A stretch of DNA of 11,495 nt. Source: an uncultured Fibrobacter sp. (GTDB taxonomy: Bacteria > Fibrobacterota > Fibrobacteria > Fibrobacterales > Fibrobacteraceae). The notes beneath the pieces are model-generated. The model had not been told where the DNA came from. It was given only the letters and a program-made list of their open reading frames with translations, and did no database searches. The stretch covers positions 1 to 11,495 of the forward strand of contig CALATK010000194.1 in NCBI GenBank assembly GCA_937891805.1. Direction: 5' to 3'. Shown one piece after another: positions 1-6,658 of this stretch. Numbering within the stretch: the stretch's first letter is position 1; each line of letters begins with the position of its first letter. The translations under genes and the position numbers were made by a program.

Positions 1-2
1 GC

Positions 3-2384
3 CTGGAAAATGACGGACAGGTGGTGTCCAGCCGCGGGCTCCGCTTCAAGGGAGACGTGCCGGCAGTGTTCAACCACGGCGACGGAGCTTCCATGGTCCT
101 GGTAGATGCCACCCTGGAATATAACCGTGTAAAGCAGTCCAAACCTGCCGTTGCTATCGAAAACGAAGGCATGCTGTTTGCCCGTTCCGTGAATACCAGC
201 CGATTCGACGAAAAGATCAGAAGCACCCCGAAGGCAGCAAGCGAAACATACGTTGGTAACGAGATTGTGGAATTCGTGACCCAGGCCTCCCGCCAGCTTT
301 GCCACAGTCCCAAGCAGTCCATGCGGCTCCCGGTGGCAGAAACCCCTAACCTGAACGACCAGAAATCAGACGCCTGGATTACCATTGCTGGCGACTACGG
401 AGGAAAGATGGATTCCGGGTCCGACGATGCCAAGGCCATACAGGACGCTATCGACGACGGTGCCGAAACGATTTATTTCCCGCCGGGAGGGCGCTGGACC
501 ATCAACCGCGACATCTACCTACGGAACCGCGTCCGCCGGATTCTCGGAACCGAAGGCCGTATCGACGGTAAGGGCAAGTTCATCATCGAAGACGGTGCTT
601 TCAACGAAATTACCATCGAACGCTTCTCCGAATTCGGAAACGGAATTATCCACAAGAGCAAGCGCGCCGTGCTCCTCAAGAACATGATGTTCAAGTCTTT
701 CGAGACCAACGAACTGGGCGTAGGCGACATCTACATGGAAGACGTTGCGGTAGGGTCTATCCAGATTAACCAGCAACACCTGTGGGGCCGCCAGGTTTCC
801 ATGTTCTCCGACACCAAGGGCGCAAAAATCCAGAACAACGGTGGCGACATCTGGATTCTGGGGCTTACCTCCAAGGACGGAAACACCATCTTGCAGAACT
901 TTAACGAAGGTTCCGCCGAACTTTTGGGAGTGCTGGTCATCGCAAGCGACAAGGCAAAGACCACCCCCATGTTCATCAACGACAACGGAAGCCTTTCCAT
1001 CGAAGGCCTCAAGGAAGTCCTCACCCGCGGAAACCCCTACAAGAAGATTGTGGAAGAATCCCGCATGGGTTCTGCCATCTATGCCCTTACGGACGCCGAT
1101 CTTGAAAAGAACAGCACCGGCGGCGTGAACATGGCCCTTTACACCGGTTACGCCCCTAAGCAGGGCCAGAACGAGGCCCCGAAAGTCTCCTTCGCCGACG
1201 AGATGATCGTGGTGCAGCCCGGCAAGATCCATCTGGTAGGTTCCGTAGAAGACGACGGTCGCGGCAACGGCCTGTGCAGGGACCCGGTCCTTTGGAAAAA
1301 GGGTGTAGGCCCCGGCAAGGTCATCTTCTCCGATACCGCCGAATACGAGACCGACGTTTCCTTTACCGGTAGCGGACGCTACAACCTGATTTTCACCGCC
1401 AACGACGGTACCAAGACCGGCGCCGACACCGGCAAGGTCTACGTGTTCGACAAGAAATACACCACCTTGGACAACTCCGGAGACGGGGCCCCCAGCGGCA
1501 AGGGCGTAGACACCTGGATTTCGTCCTTCGACAACTTTACACCTCACAATACGGACGCCGCCCTCAGGGTGGCAAACGACACCAACGATGCCGGCAAGAT
1601 ATACCTGAAGTTCGACCTGTCCGCCCTGCCGGGGCCCCTCTTTGACGCAGGTCTCAAGCTGGAATACAACGCCGACTCCCTCACAAAGCCTGTTCAATTC
1701 AACATATTCGGCCTGAAAGAAACCGCCAGAGAAATGAACTATGGCGAAGGCAAGCTGGGCGTAGACTGGCGAGGCGACGAACTGACCTGGGAAAACGCTC
1801 CTGCCAACTTGCCCCAGCCCGGTGGACACTTCAACATCCGCAAGAACTCCGGCGGTGGCGTCGATACCAAGCACGCCGACTTCTTGGGGCTCATAACCTT
1901 GAACCCCAAGGCCCCGTTGGGAGCTTTCCTACGCACTCCGACCCTGACGGAATTCTTCAAGAGGAAGCACCCCTCCAACATGTACACGCTGATTCTCACC
2001 GCCGTAGACCCGGGCGAGACCATCATCCATTCCCACAACCAGAACAGGTCTCTCGCTCCGGCGCTTTACGTGGGCTACTTTGACAACACCCGTTCCGTGA
2101 GCGGCGACGTGATGGAAGGCGGTTACACGCTGACCAAGGTGCACATCGACATTTACTCCCTGGAATGCGATTTCGATTTGACGGTAGGTTATCCGCAATT
2201 TGTGCAGATTGAAATCGTCAACGAATTCGGGCGCCGCATGCTCATGGTTGCCGCCCGTGAACTTGCCGGAGAAAAGAAGACACACTTCAAGTTCAAGGCC
2301 CACGAGTTCCCCACGGGCAAGTACACCTTGAAGGTCAACGGCGAAGCCTTTAGCGCAGAACAGAAGTTCTACATCTTGAACTAG
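3..2384 (+). CDS. Modular secreted beta-helix protein (pectate-lyase/GH55-like) with PKD-like, DNRLRE/CBM96-like and sorting-tail domains; 5' partial
   Basis: The frame is open to the left edge, so the N-terminus and any signal peptide lie outside; a GTG at 21 is only an internal codon. Residue numbers below count from that GTG. Residues 1-110 look like the end of a first right-handed beta-helix (short strands, MVLVDATLEYN). A second helix starts near 117 with the pectate-lyase-superfamily opening: GDYGGKMDSGSDDAKAIQDA, then TIYFPPG at 150-156, running to about 380. Two tandem helices resemble GH55 exo-beta-1,3-glucanases, but I cannot identify catalytic residues, so the substrate is open. 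About 385-477 is a PKD-like sandwich (SVEDDGRGNG, GRYNLIFTANDGT). About 495-690 resembles a DNRLRE/CBM96 carbohydrate-binding domain (AALRVANDTND, IYLKFDLSALPG, ELTWENAP). The last 80 residues (NEFGRRM, FPTGKYTLKV, final QKFYIL) resemble a type IX sorting domain. Inferred role: cell-surface or secreted polysaccharide binding or degradation. A lipoprotein gene follows 12 bp downstream, suggesting co-transcription. Confidence 0.8.
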   Translation: MENDGQVVSSRGLRFKGDVPAVFNHGDGASMVLVDATLEYNRVKQSKPAVAIENEGMLFARSVNTSRFDEKIRSTPKAASETYVGNEIVEFVTQASRQLCHSPKQSMRLPVAETPNLNDQKSDAWITIAGDYGGKMDSGSDDAKAIQDAIDDGAETIYFPPGGRWTINRDIYLRNRVRRILGTEGRIDGKGKFIIEDGAFNEITIERFSEFGNGIIHKSKRAVLLKNMMFKSFETNELGVGDIYMEDVAVGSIQINQQHLWGRQVSMFSDTKGAKIQNNGGDIWILGLTSKDGNTILQNFNEGSAELLGVLVIASDKAKTTPMFINDNGSLSIEGLKEVLTRGNPYKKIVEESRMGSAIYALTDADLEKNSTGGVNMALYTGYAPKQGQNEAPKVSFADEMIVVQPGKIHLVGSVEDDGRGNGLCRDPVLWKKGVGPGKVIFSDTAEYETDVSFTGSGRYNLIFTANDGTKTGADTGKVYVFDKKYTTLDNSGDGAPSGKGVDTWISSFDNFTPHNTDAALRVANDTNDAGKIYLKFDLSALPGPLFDAGLKLEYNADSLTKPVQFNIFGLKETAREMNYGEGKLGVDWRGDELTWENAPANLPQPGGHFNIRKNSGGGVDTKHADFLGLITLNPKAPLGAFLRTPTLTEFFKRKHPSNMYTLILTAVDPGETIIHSHNQNRSLAPALYVGYFDNTRSVSGDVMEGGYTLTKVHIDIYSLECDFDLTVGYPQFVQIEIVNEFGRRMLMVAARELAGEKKTHFKFKAHEFPTGKYTLKVNGEAFSAEQKFYILN

Positions 2385-2396
2385 GACGGCTCTACG

Positions 2397-4061
2397 ATGA
2401 AAAGATTGTTTTTTACCCTGCTTTCCGCAACGGCCCTGTCGCTCATCGCCTGTAGTGAATCGAGCCACACCAACAATTCGGACATCAACAGCGGTGACGG
2501 CGAATACGCCGACAGTTCCTTCTATTCCAGTTCGGGCACCAGTAACCGTGCCGACATTGACTACGATGACGATATCGTTTTGGACGATACCACCAACATC
2601 TATATCCAGCGGCCTGTGACGGATTCCACCGGCAAGGCGGAATGTCCCGAGAAGACACTTTGCATTGATTCCCTGACAAAAGAAATTAACCTGTACCTTG
2701 GCAACCTGAAGAAGGGTGACCGCATAAGTATTTGGGCCGCCACCAGCGGCATGACAAACGACACCATGCGTGTGATGAGCGAACTGGGGCAGACCATACA
2801 CCCCATGCTTTCCAGGTGCGTTTCGGACAACTGCACCTTTGAATCTTTCGTGATTCCCGGTGACGGTGCCGACATGGAAAAGAACCAGTTCGTGATTTTT
2901 GAAGACGGCTACTATTACGTGCATCTAGAGGCAACCTTCAGCGACATGGCTCACTGGCGCCTGTACACCCATGTGGACAACGGCTACTACAAATACACCG
3001 GCGACACAAACAAGGTAAGCATCTCCCTAAAAGAGAACCTCCGAGGGATTCTCAAAATCGGGAACTCTCCCGACAGCATCAGGTTCAATTTTGCGGCAGC
3101 CATCGGCCACAGCGTCACCATCAAGGCGGAAGGCGACTGGATTAACAAGTTGGACCTGCGCCAAGAGGGCAAGTCCATCGCAAGCGAAAAGGACACTCTG
3201 GACAGAACTATGCTCACCGACGATTCCACCCATTGGGAGTTGGTGATAACCCCCGAAAAGATTTCCAACTACCAGACAGGCCCCTATGCGAGCTTTACCA
3301 TTCAGTCCAGCAACCGCAAGCTTTCTCAAGGCGAATATTTCGCACTCCCCGATTCCTTGGGCAAGGCCGGCGAGTTCCTGAAAAAGACCCGCGCAAAGAT
3401 TGACGCCTTCGAACTAAGGCAAGACCAGTACGTGTGGCTCGGGGACTTCAAGAAGGGCGATACCCTGGTGGTGGAACACATGTTCAAGGGTTACGGCAAG
3501 CGTTCAACCAAGCCCTTCACCGTCATCGACTACAGTGTTCTCGGCAAGGGCGGCAAGTCCCTCAAGACCCTCTCCGAAGAAAACTTGGGATACAAGGTGG
3601 AAAGCGACGGCCCCGTCTATTTCCATTTCCAGATGGTCAACAGCCAGAACACACCCGACGCCAAGGAGCTGGAGCTGTACACCCTGCTTAAAAGGCCCGG
3701 CTCCCTTACCAAGTTCAACTTCTATGACGCCTCGGCCAAAAAGGCGATAGACACACTGAAGGTAAGCGAAGACCAGGAACTGAAGTTGGACGACATGGCG
3801 TTTGAATCGGCCCCCACCAGCACAAAGAACGGGGCAGTGAACTGGTTTATCCCCTGCGGGGACTGGATGGTGCTGGGCAACGTGAATTATGACAGTTGCG
3901 AGGGCAACACCAAGGGCGAACTGAAGGTGGAATCCACCGAAAATACCGGTGACGCCAAGATACTGATTGTAAGCGGAGGCTCCGGGAATTCGGCAAAACT
4001 CATCGCCGAAAGCCTTCTGGACCCCCAAAAGCGGGATACTTTGCACATCGTGGTGAAGTAG
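2397..4061 (+). CDS. Secreted lipoprotein of unknown function with repeated beta-rich modules
   Basis: The 554-residue product starts with a lipoprotein signal peptide: basic MKR, a hydrophobic run, and the lipobox LIAC with the modified Cys at residue 19. A Ser/Asp/Gly-rich linker follows (about 20-65, including SSFYSSSGTS), as expected for a tether. The rest looks beta-rich. Two segments share a similar opening, LGNLKKGDRISIW (101-113) and LGDFKKGDTLVVE (348-360), each leading to a closing strand (WRLYTHV, LELYTLLK). This suggests duplicated modules of about 95 residues, loosely like pre-peptidase C-terminal domains. A middle segment (about 206-302) may be a third, divergent copy. The C-terminus (about 438-554) looks Ig-like, with a Cys pair at 487 and 501. 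No catalytic motif is visible. An AGGA (2383-2386) overlapping the upstream stop codon can serve as ribosome binding site. The 12-bp gap suggests an operon with the upstream beta-helix protein, so a surface role in polysaccharide binding is a reasonable guess only. Confidence 0.85.
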   Translation: MKRLFFTLLSATALSLIACSESSHTNNSDINSGDGEYADSSFYSSSGTSNRADIDYDDDIVLDDTTNIYIQRPVTDSTGKAECPEKTLCIDSLTKEINLYLGNLKKGDRISIWAATSGMTNDTMRVMSELGQTIHPMLSRCVSDNCTFESFVIPGDGADMEKNQFVIFEDGYYYVHLEATFSDMAHWRLYTHVDNGYYKYTGDTNKVSISLKENLRGILKIGNSPDSIRFNFAAAIGHSVTIKAEGDWINKLDLRQEGKSIASEKDTLDRTMLTDDSTHWELVITPEKISNYQTGPYASFTIQSSNRKLSQGEYFALPDSLGKAGEFLKKTRAKIDAFELRQDQYVWLGDFKKGDTLVVEHMFKGYGKRSTKPFTVIDYSVLGKGGKSLKTLSEENLGYKVESDGPVYFHFQMVNSQNTPDAKELELYTLLKRPGSLTKFNFYDASAKKAIDTLKVSEDQELKLDDMAFESAPTSTKNGAVNWFIPCGDWMVLGNVNYDSCEGNTKGELKVESTENTGDAKILIVSGGSGNSAKLIAESLLDPQKRDTLHIVVK

Positions 4062-4065
4062 GCCC

Positions 4066-4094
4066 TTGAAATTAAAGCCCCAAAATTCTATTAT
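4066..4094 (+). promoter_or_regulatory. Candidate promoter of rpsD
   Basis: TTGAAA at 4066-4071 and TATTAT at 4089-4094 are separated by exactly 17 bp, a good match to a sigma-70-type promoter. The predicted start is near 4101-4103. This would give a leader of about 70 nt before the rpsD start codon. It begins 5 bp after the stop of the preceding lipoprotein gene, and I see no terminator between them, so read-through from upstream is also possible. Confidence 0.6.
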
Positions 4095-4105
4095 TGGAGC
4101 TCACT

Positions 4106-4156
4106 CTTGCAAGTCGCGCCAAGCTCTGCCAATTTGCAAGCATAACCAAAGAGCTT
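4106..4156 (+). promoter_or_regulatory. Candidate rpsD leader pseudoknot (possible S4 autoregulatory site)
   Basis: Two interleaved complementary stretches lie between the predicted transcription start and the ribosome binding site. Stem 1 pairs 4106-4114 with 4132-4140 (core CTTGCAA/TTGCAAG plus one G-U and one more pair). Stem 2 pairs 4121-4127 (AAGCTCT, inside the loop of stem 1) with 4150-4156 (AGAGCTT), which ends 6 nt before the GAGG at 4163. This topology is an H-type pseudoknot. Ribosomal protein S4 is known to repress its own operon in E. coli by binding a pseudoknotted leader, so a similar role is inferred here. No conservation data were available. Confidence 0.4.
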
Positions 4157-4172
4157 CCTTACGAGGTACAAT

Positions 4173-4778
4173 ATGTCGTCCTTCCGCGGACCAAAAGGTA
4201 AAGTCGCACGCTCTCTCGGCGTTGCCGTCTCCCAGAAAACTCAAAAGGCCCTTGACCGCCGCAACTTCGCTCCTGGCCAGCATGGTCAGAACCGCAAGAA
4301 GTCTGCTTCTGTGTACAAGCAGCAGTTGGTGGAAAAGCAGCGTCTCCGTTTCACCTACAACATTTCCGAAGCCCAGTTGGCCAAGGCTTACAAAGAAGCC
4401 AACCGTCGCGAAGGTTCTGCCGGTGACAACCTGATGATTCTTCTGGAAACCCGCCTTGACGCTCTCGTCTATCGCATGGGTTTTGCCCGCACCATTTTCG
4501 CCGCCCGTCAGTATGTGGCCCACGGTCACTTCTCCGTGAACGGCGTCCGTAGCTTCTCCCCCGCTCGCCTGGTCAAGGCCGGCGACGTGATCGCCGTGCG
4601 CGAACGTTCCAAGGAACACGTGCAGATCAAGGAAGCTATCGCCAACGCTCCTGCCGCCCCGGAATACCTTTCCGTCGATGCCGGCAAGATGGAAGGCACC
4701 CTGGTGAAGCTCCCCCTCCGCGACCAGATTCCCGTCCAGCTCGAAGAACAGCTGGTGGTGGAATACTACTCCAGGTAG
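4173..4778 (+). CDS. rpsD: 30S ribosomal protein S4
   Basis: The 201-residue product is full length for bacterial S4, a primary 16S rRNA-binding protein that nucleates small-subunit assembly and can act as a translational repressor of its own mRNA. Visible hallmarks are APGQHG at 33-38, the signature LETRLDALVYRMGFA at 91-105 opening the S4 RNA-binding domain, SVNG at 121-124, and the conserved end LSVDAGKMEGT...VEYYSR. It has no cysteines, so it is the zinc-free form. The start is fixed by homology and by GAGG at 4163-4166, 6 nt upstream of the ATG. The gene stands alone: no rpsM, rpsK, rpoA or rplQ is adjacent, unlike the usual alpha operon. It has its own promoter, leader and terminator, which supports independent control. 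The TAG stop is followed directly by an in-frame TGA, a tandem stop. Confidence 0.98.
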   Translation: MSSFRGPKGKVARSLGVAVSQKTQKALDRRNFAPGQHGQNRKKSASVYKQQLVEKQRLRFTYNISEAQLAKAYKEANRREGSAGDNLMILLETRLDALVYRMGFARTIFAARQYVAHGHFSVNGVRSFSPARLVKAGDVIAVRERSKEHVQIKEAIANAPAAPEYLSVDAGKMEGTLVKLPLRDQIPVQLEEQLVVEYYSR

Positions 4779-4794
4779 TGAGAGTTGCAAGTTT

Positions 4795-4826
4795 AAAACG
4801 TCCGACGCAAGTCGGGCGTTTTTTTT
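4795..4826 (+). terminator. Rho-independent terminator of rpsD
   Basis: A 9-bp stem (4798-4806 with 4811-4819, one U-G wobble) is capped by a GCAA tetraloop and followed by a run of eight T (4819-4826). The AAAA before the stem can pair with the T run. It starts 16 bp after the rpsD stop codon. Confidence 0.92.
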
Positions 4827-4835
4827 ACGCCGATT

Positions 4836-4851
4836 TTTCTAAATTAGCGGC
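4836..4851 (+). promoter_or_regulatory. Candidate -10 box immediately before the DUF4321 gene
   Basis: TTTCTAAATTA ends at 4846, only 5 nt before the ATG at 4852, and there is no Shine-Dalgarno sequence. Near-identical boxes occur ahead of the zinc-ribbon gene (- strand, TTTCTACATTA, 6 nt before its ATG) and in the rpsD promoter (TTCTATTATT). If it is a -10 element, the mRNA would start at or next to the start codon (leaderless). No convincing -35 is seen. Confidence 0.35.
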
Positions 4852-5181
4852 ATGACTCAGAGAAATTCCTTTGCACGCTTGTTGCTTTTTATCGTGCTCG
4901 GCCTGATTATCGGCGGAGTACTTGGTGAATGCCTGGGACTCCTGTTCGGGGAACTGGGCGAACTGATGAACGCCGGCGGATACGACAATATTGTCCGCAA
5001 CTTCTTCGTGGCCTCTTTCGACCTGAATTTCGGATTCTTGGGCGACAAGGCAAACCCGGTGGTCATCGACCTCTATATGGTAAAATTTGCGCTTGGCCTC
5101 GGCCTCAAGATTAACGTCGTGAGCATCGTAGGCATGGTTCTCGCCATCTATATTATGAAATGGTCCGGAGGAAACAGGTAA
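4852..5181 (+). CDS. Small two-helix membrane protein, DUF4321-like
   Basis: The 109-residue product has two hydrophobic helices. The first, about residues 8-33, is Gly-rich (IVLGLIIGGVLGECLGLLFG). The second, about 77-103, reads VKFALGLGLKINVVSIVGMV and continues hydrophobic. Between them is a polar segment with FDLNFGFLGD. This layout (a Gly-rich helix with LGE, a short soluble linker, then a G-L-K-I-N helix) matches what I recall of the DUF4321 family, whose function is unknown. No ribosome binding site precedes the ATG; a -10-like box sits 5 nt upstream. The stop codon TAA overlaps the ATG of gatA by one base, so translation of the two is probably coupled. The second ATG at 5160 near its end is not a gene start. 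Confident as a gene, moderate on the family name. Confidence 0.8.
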   Translation: MTQRNSFARLLLFIVLGLIIGGVLGECLGLLFGELGELMNAGGYDNIVRNFFVASFDLNFGFLGDKANPVVIDLYMVKFALGLGLKINVVSIVGMVLAIYIMKWSGGNR

Positions 5182-6599
5182 TGGACACCATTCAAGATTT
5201 ACAGGAACAGCTGAAAAGCGGGAAGATAACCGCCGAAGGACTGGTACAGTCCGCTCTCAGCAAGATTGACGCTACCAAGGACTTGAACGCCTATATTTCT
5301 GTTCTTAATGAACGGGCGCTGGCCCGTGCCAAGGAAAGCGACAAGCGCCGCGCCGAAGGCAAGACCCTGGGTGCGCTGGACGGGATTCCCGTAGCCGTGA
5401 AGGACAATATGTGCCTCGAAGGCACCCGCACTACGGCAGCCTCCAAGATTCTCGAAAACTTTGTAGCCCCCTACACCGCCACTGCCATCGAAAAGCTGGA
5501 AGCGGCAGGTGCCGTCATCGTGGGCAAGACCAACATGGACGAGTTCGCCATGGGCTCCAGCAACGAGACCTCTTACTTCGGCCCCGTGAAGAACCCGCTG
5601 GACAGTTCCCGCGTACCGGGAGGTTCCTCCGGAGGCTCGGCCGTAGCCGTGGCCTCGGGCACGGTCCCCTGTGCTCTGGGCTCCGATACCGGCGGATCTA
5701 TCCGTCAGCCTGCCGCCTGCACAGGGGTGGTGGGCCTTAAGCCCACCTACGGCCGCGTGTCCCGCTATGGACTTTTGGCTTACGCCAGCAGCCTGGACCA
5801 GATCGGTCCCTTCGGTGCCACCGTCGCCGACTGCGCAACACTGCTTTCGGCCATCTGCGGAATCGACCCTCACGACAATACCACCAGCGCAAGGCCTACC
5901 GAAGATTTCGGCGCAAAGCTTGACGCAGGCATCAAGGGCAAGGTCATCGGCGTTCCGAAGGAATACTTCGGCGAAGGCCTGGACAAGGACTGCAAGGCCG
6001 CCATCGAAGACATGCTCAAGAAGATGGAAGCCGAAGGTGCCACCCTCAAGGAAGTAAGCCTCCCCCATATCAGCTACGCCGTGTCCAGCTACTACATCAT
6101 CGCTACCGCCGAGGCCAGTTCCAACTTGAGCCGCTACGACGGCGTGCGCTACGGCTACCGGAGCAAGGATGCCCGCAAGCTGTTCGACCTTTACGCCAAG
6201 TCTAGGAGCGAAGGCTTCGGCAAAGAAGTCCAGCGCCGCATTCTGCTGGGCAGCTATGTGCTCAGCGCAGGCTTCTACGACGCCTACTACGTGCAGGCCC
6301 AGAAGGTGCGTAGGCTCATTACCGACGACTTCAACAAGGCCTTTGAAAGCTGCGACGTGATTGCAAGCCCCGCCATGCCAGGGCTTCCGCTCAAGTGCGG
6401 CATGAACGAGTCCGACCCCATGGCCGTTTACCTCAGCGACATCTACACCGTGAGCCTGAACCTTGCTGGGCTTCCGGGCGTAACGGTCCCCTGCGGAATG
6501 GCCGGCGGGCTGCCTGTAGGCCTGCAGTGGATTGGTAAGCCGTTTATGGAAACGGACCTGCTCTCCGTCGCCGCCGCAACGGAGCGTTTGAACAAGTAA
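5181..6599 (+). CDS. gatA: Asp-tRNA(Asn)/Glu-tRNA(Gln) amidotransferase subunit A
   Basis: GatA is the amidase subunit of GatCAB. It releases ammonia from glutamine, which GatB uses to convert mischarged Glu-tRNA(Gln) or Asp-tRNA(Asn) into the correct species. The 472-residue product (family about 480) carries the whole amidase signature: GIPVAVKDN with catalytic Lys74, VPGGSSGGSA with cis-Ser149, and SDTGGSIRQPA with nucleophile Ser173; the Lys-to-nucleophile spacing of 99 matches characterised GatA. KTNMDEFAMGSSNE and GLKPTYGRVSRYGL are also intact. I chose ATG 5181 over the in-frame ATG 5160 because GGAGG at 5167-5171 lies 9 nt before it and because it overlaps the upstream stop (TAATG). 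gatC and gatB are not adjacent; the upstream partner is a DUF4321-like membrane protein, so the complex is encoded at split loci. A terminator follows. Confidence 0.97.
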   Translation: MDTIQDLQEQLKSGKITAEGLVQSALSKIDATKDLNAYISVLNERALARAKESDKRRAEGKTLGALDGIPVAVKDNMCLEGTRTTAASKILENFVAPYTATAIEKLEAAGAVIVGKTNMDEFAMGSSNETSYFGPVKNPLDSSRVPGGSSGGSAVAVASGTVPCALGSDTGGSIRQPAACTGVVGLKPTYGRVSRYGLLAYASSLDQIGPFGATVADCATLLSAICGIDPHDNTTSARPTEDFGAKLDAGIKGKVIGVPKEYFGEGLDKDCKAAIEDMLKKMEAEGATLKEVSLPHISYAVSSYYIIATAEASSNLSRYDGVRYGYRSKDARKLFDLYAKSRSEGFGKEVQRRILLGSYVLSAGFYDAYYVQAQKVRRLITDDFNKAFESCDVIASPAMPGLPLKCGMNESDPMAVYLSDIYTVSLNLAGLPGVTVPCGMAGGLPVGLQWIGKPFMETDLLSVAAATERLNK

Positions 6600-6620
6600 T
6601 CCGCTAAAAATATCGAAAAG

Positions 6621-6652
6621 AACTGTGCCGAACAAACGGTACAGTTTTTTTT
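6621..6652. terminator. Terminator after gatA, probably bidirectional
   Basis: A 10-bp stem (6621-6630 with 6637-6646, one G-U wobble) with loop AACAAA is followed by eight T on the + strand (6645-6652), 21 bp after the gatA stop. On the - strand the same hairpin is followed by a short T run (complement of 6617-6620). It lies 7 bp beyond the end of the convergent exporter gene, so it can close both. Confidence 0.88.
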
Positions 6653-6658
6653 GCGCAT

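Noticed and set aside
21..23. GTG as the start of the first gene
   Set aside because: The frame stays open to the window edge (LENDGQ before it), there is no ribosome binding site or signal peptide, and the residues continue a beta-helix pattern, so the gene is 5' truncated by the window.
519..1874. Long open frame (451 codons) on the - strand opposite the beta-helix gene
   Set aside because: It lies within a clearly coding + strand gene, reads as Val/Gly-rich sequence without domain motifs, and is a by-product of GC-rich codon use.
4106..4140. CTTGCAAG inverted pair as a terminator of the upstream lipoprotein gene
   Set aside because: No T run follows and it lies downstream of a good promoter, so a leader structure is more likely.
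4066..4434. Open frame on the + strand through the rpsD leader and start
   Set aside because: It overlaps rpsD in another frame, has no ribosome binding site and its product has no recognisable features.
5160..5162. Upstream in-frame ATG as gatA start
   Set aside because: It lies inside the preceding gene and lacks a ribosome binding site; ATG 5181 has GGAGG at 9 nt and overlaps the stop codon.
5199..6635. 478-codon open frame on the - strand opposite gatA
   Set aside because: gatA on the + strand has all family motifs; the antisense product matches nothing I recognise and shows shadow-type composition.
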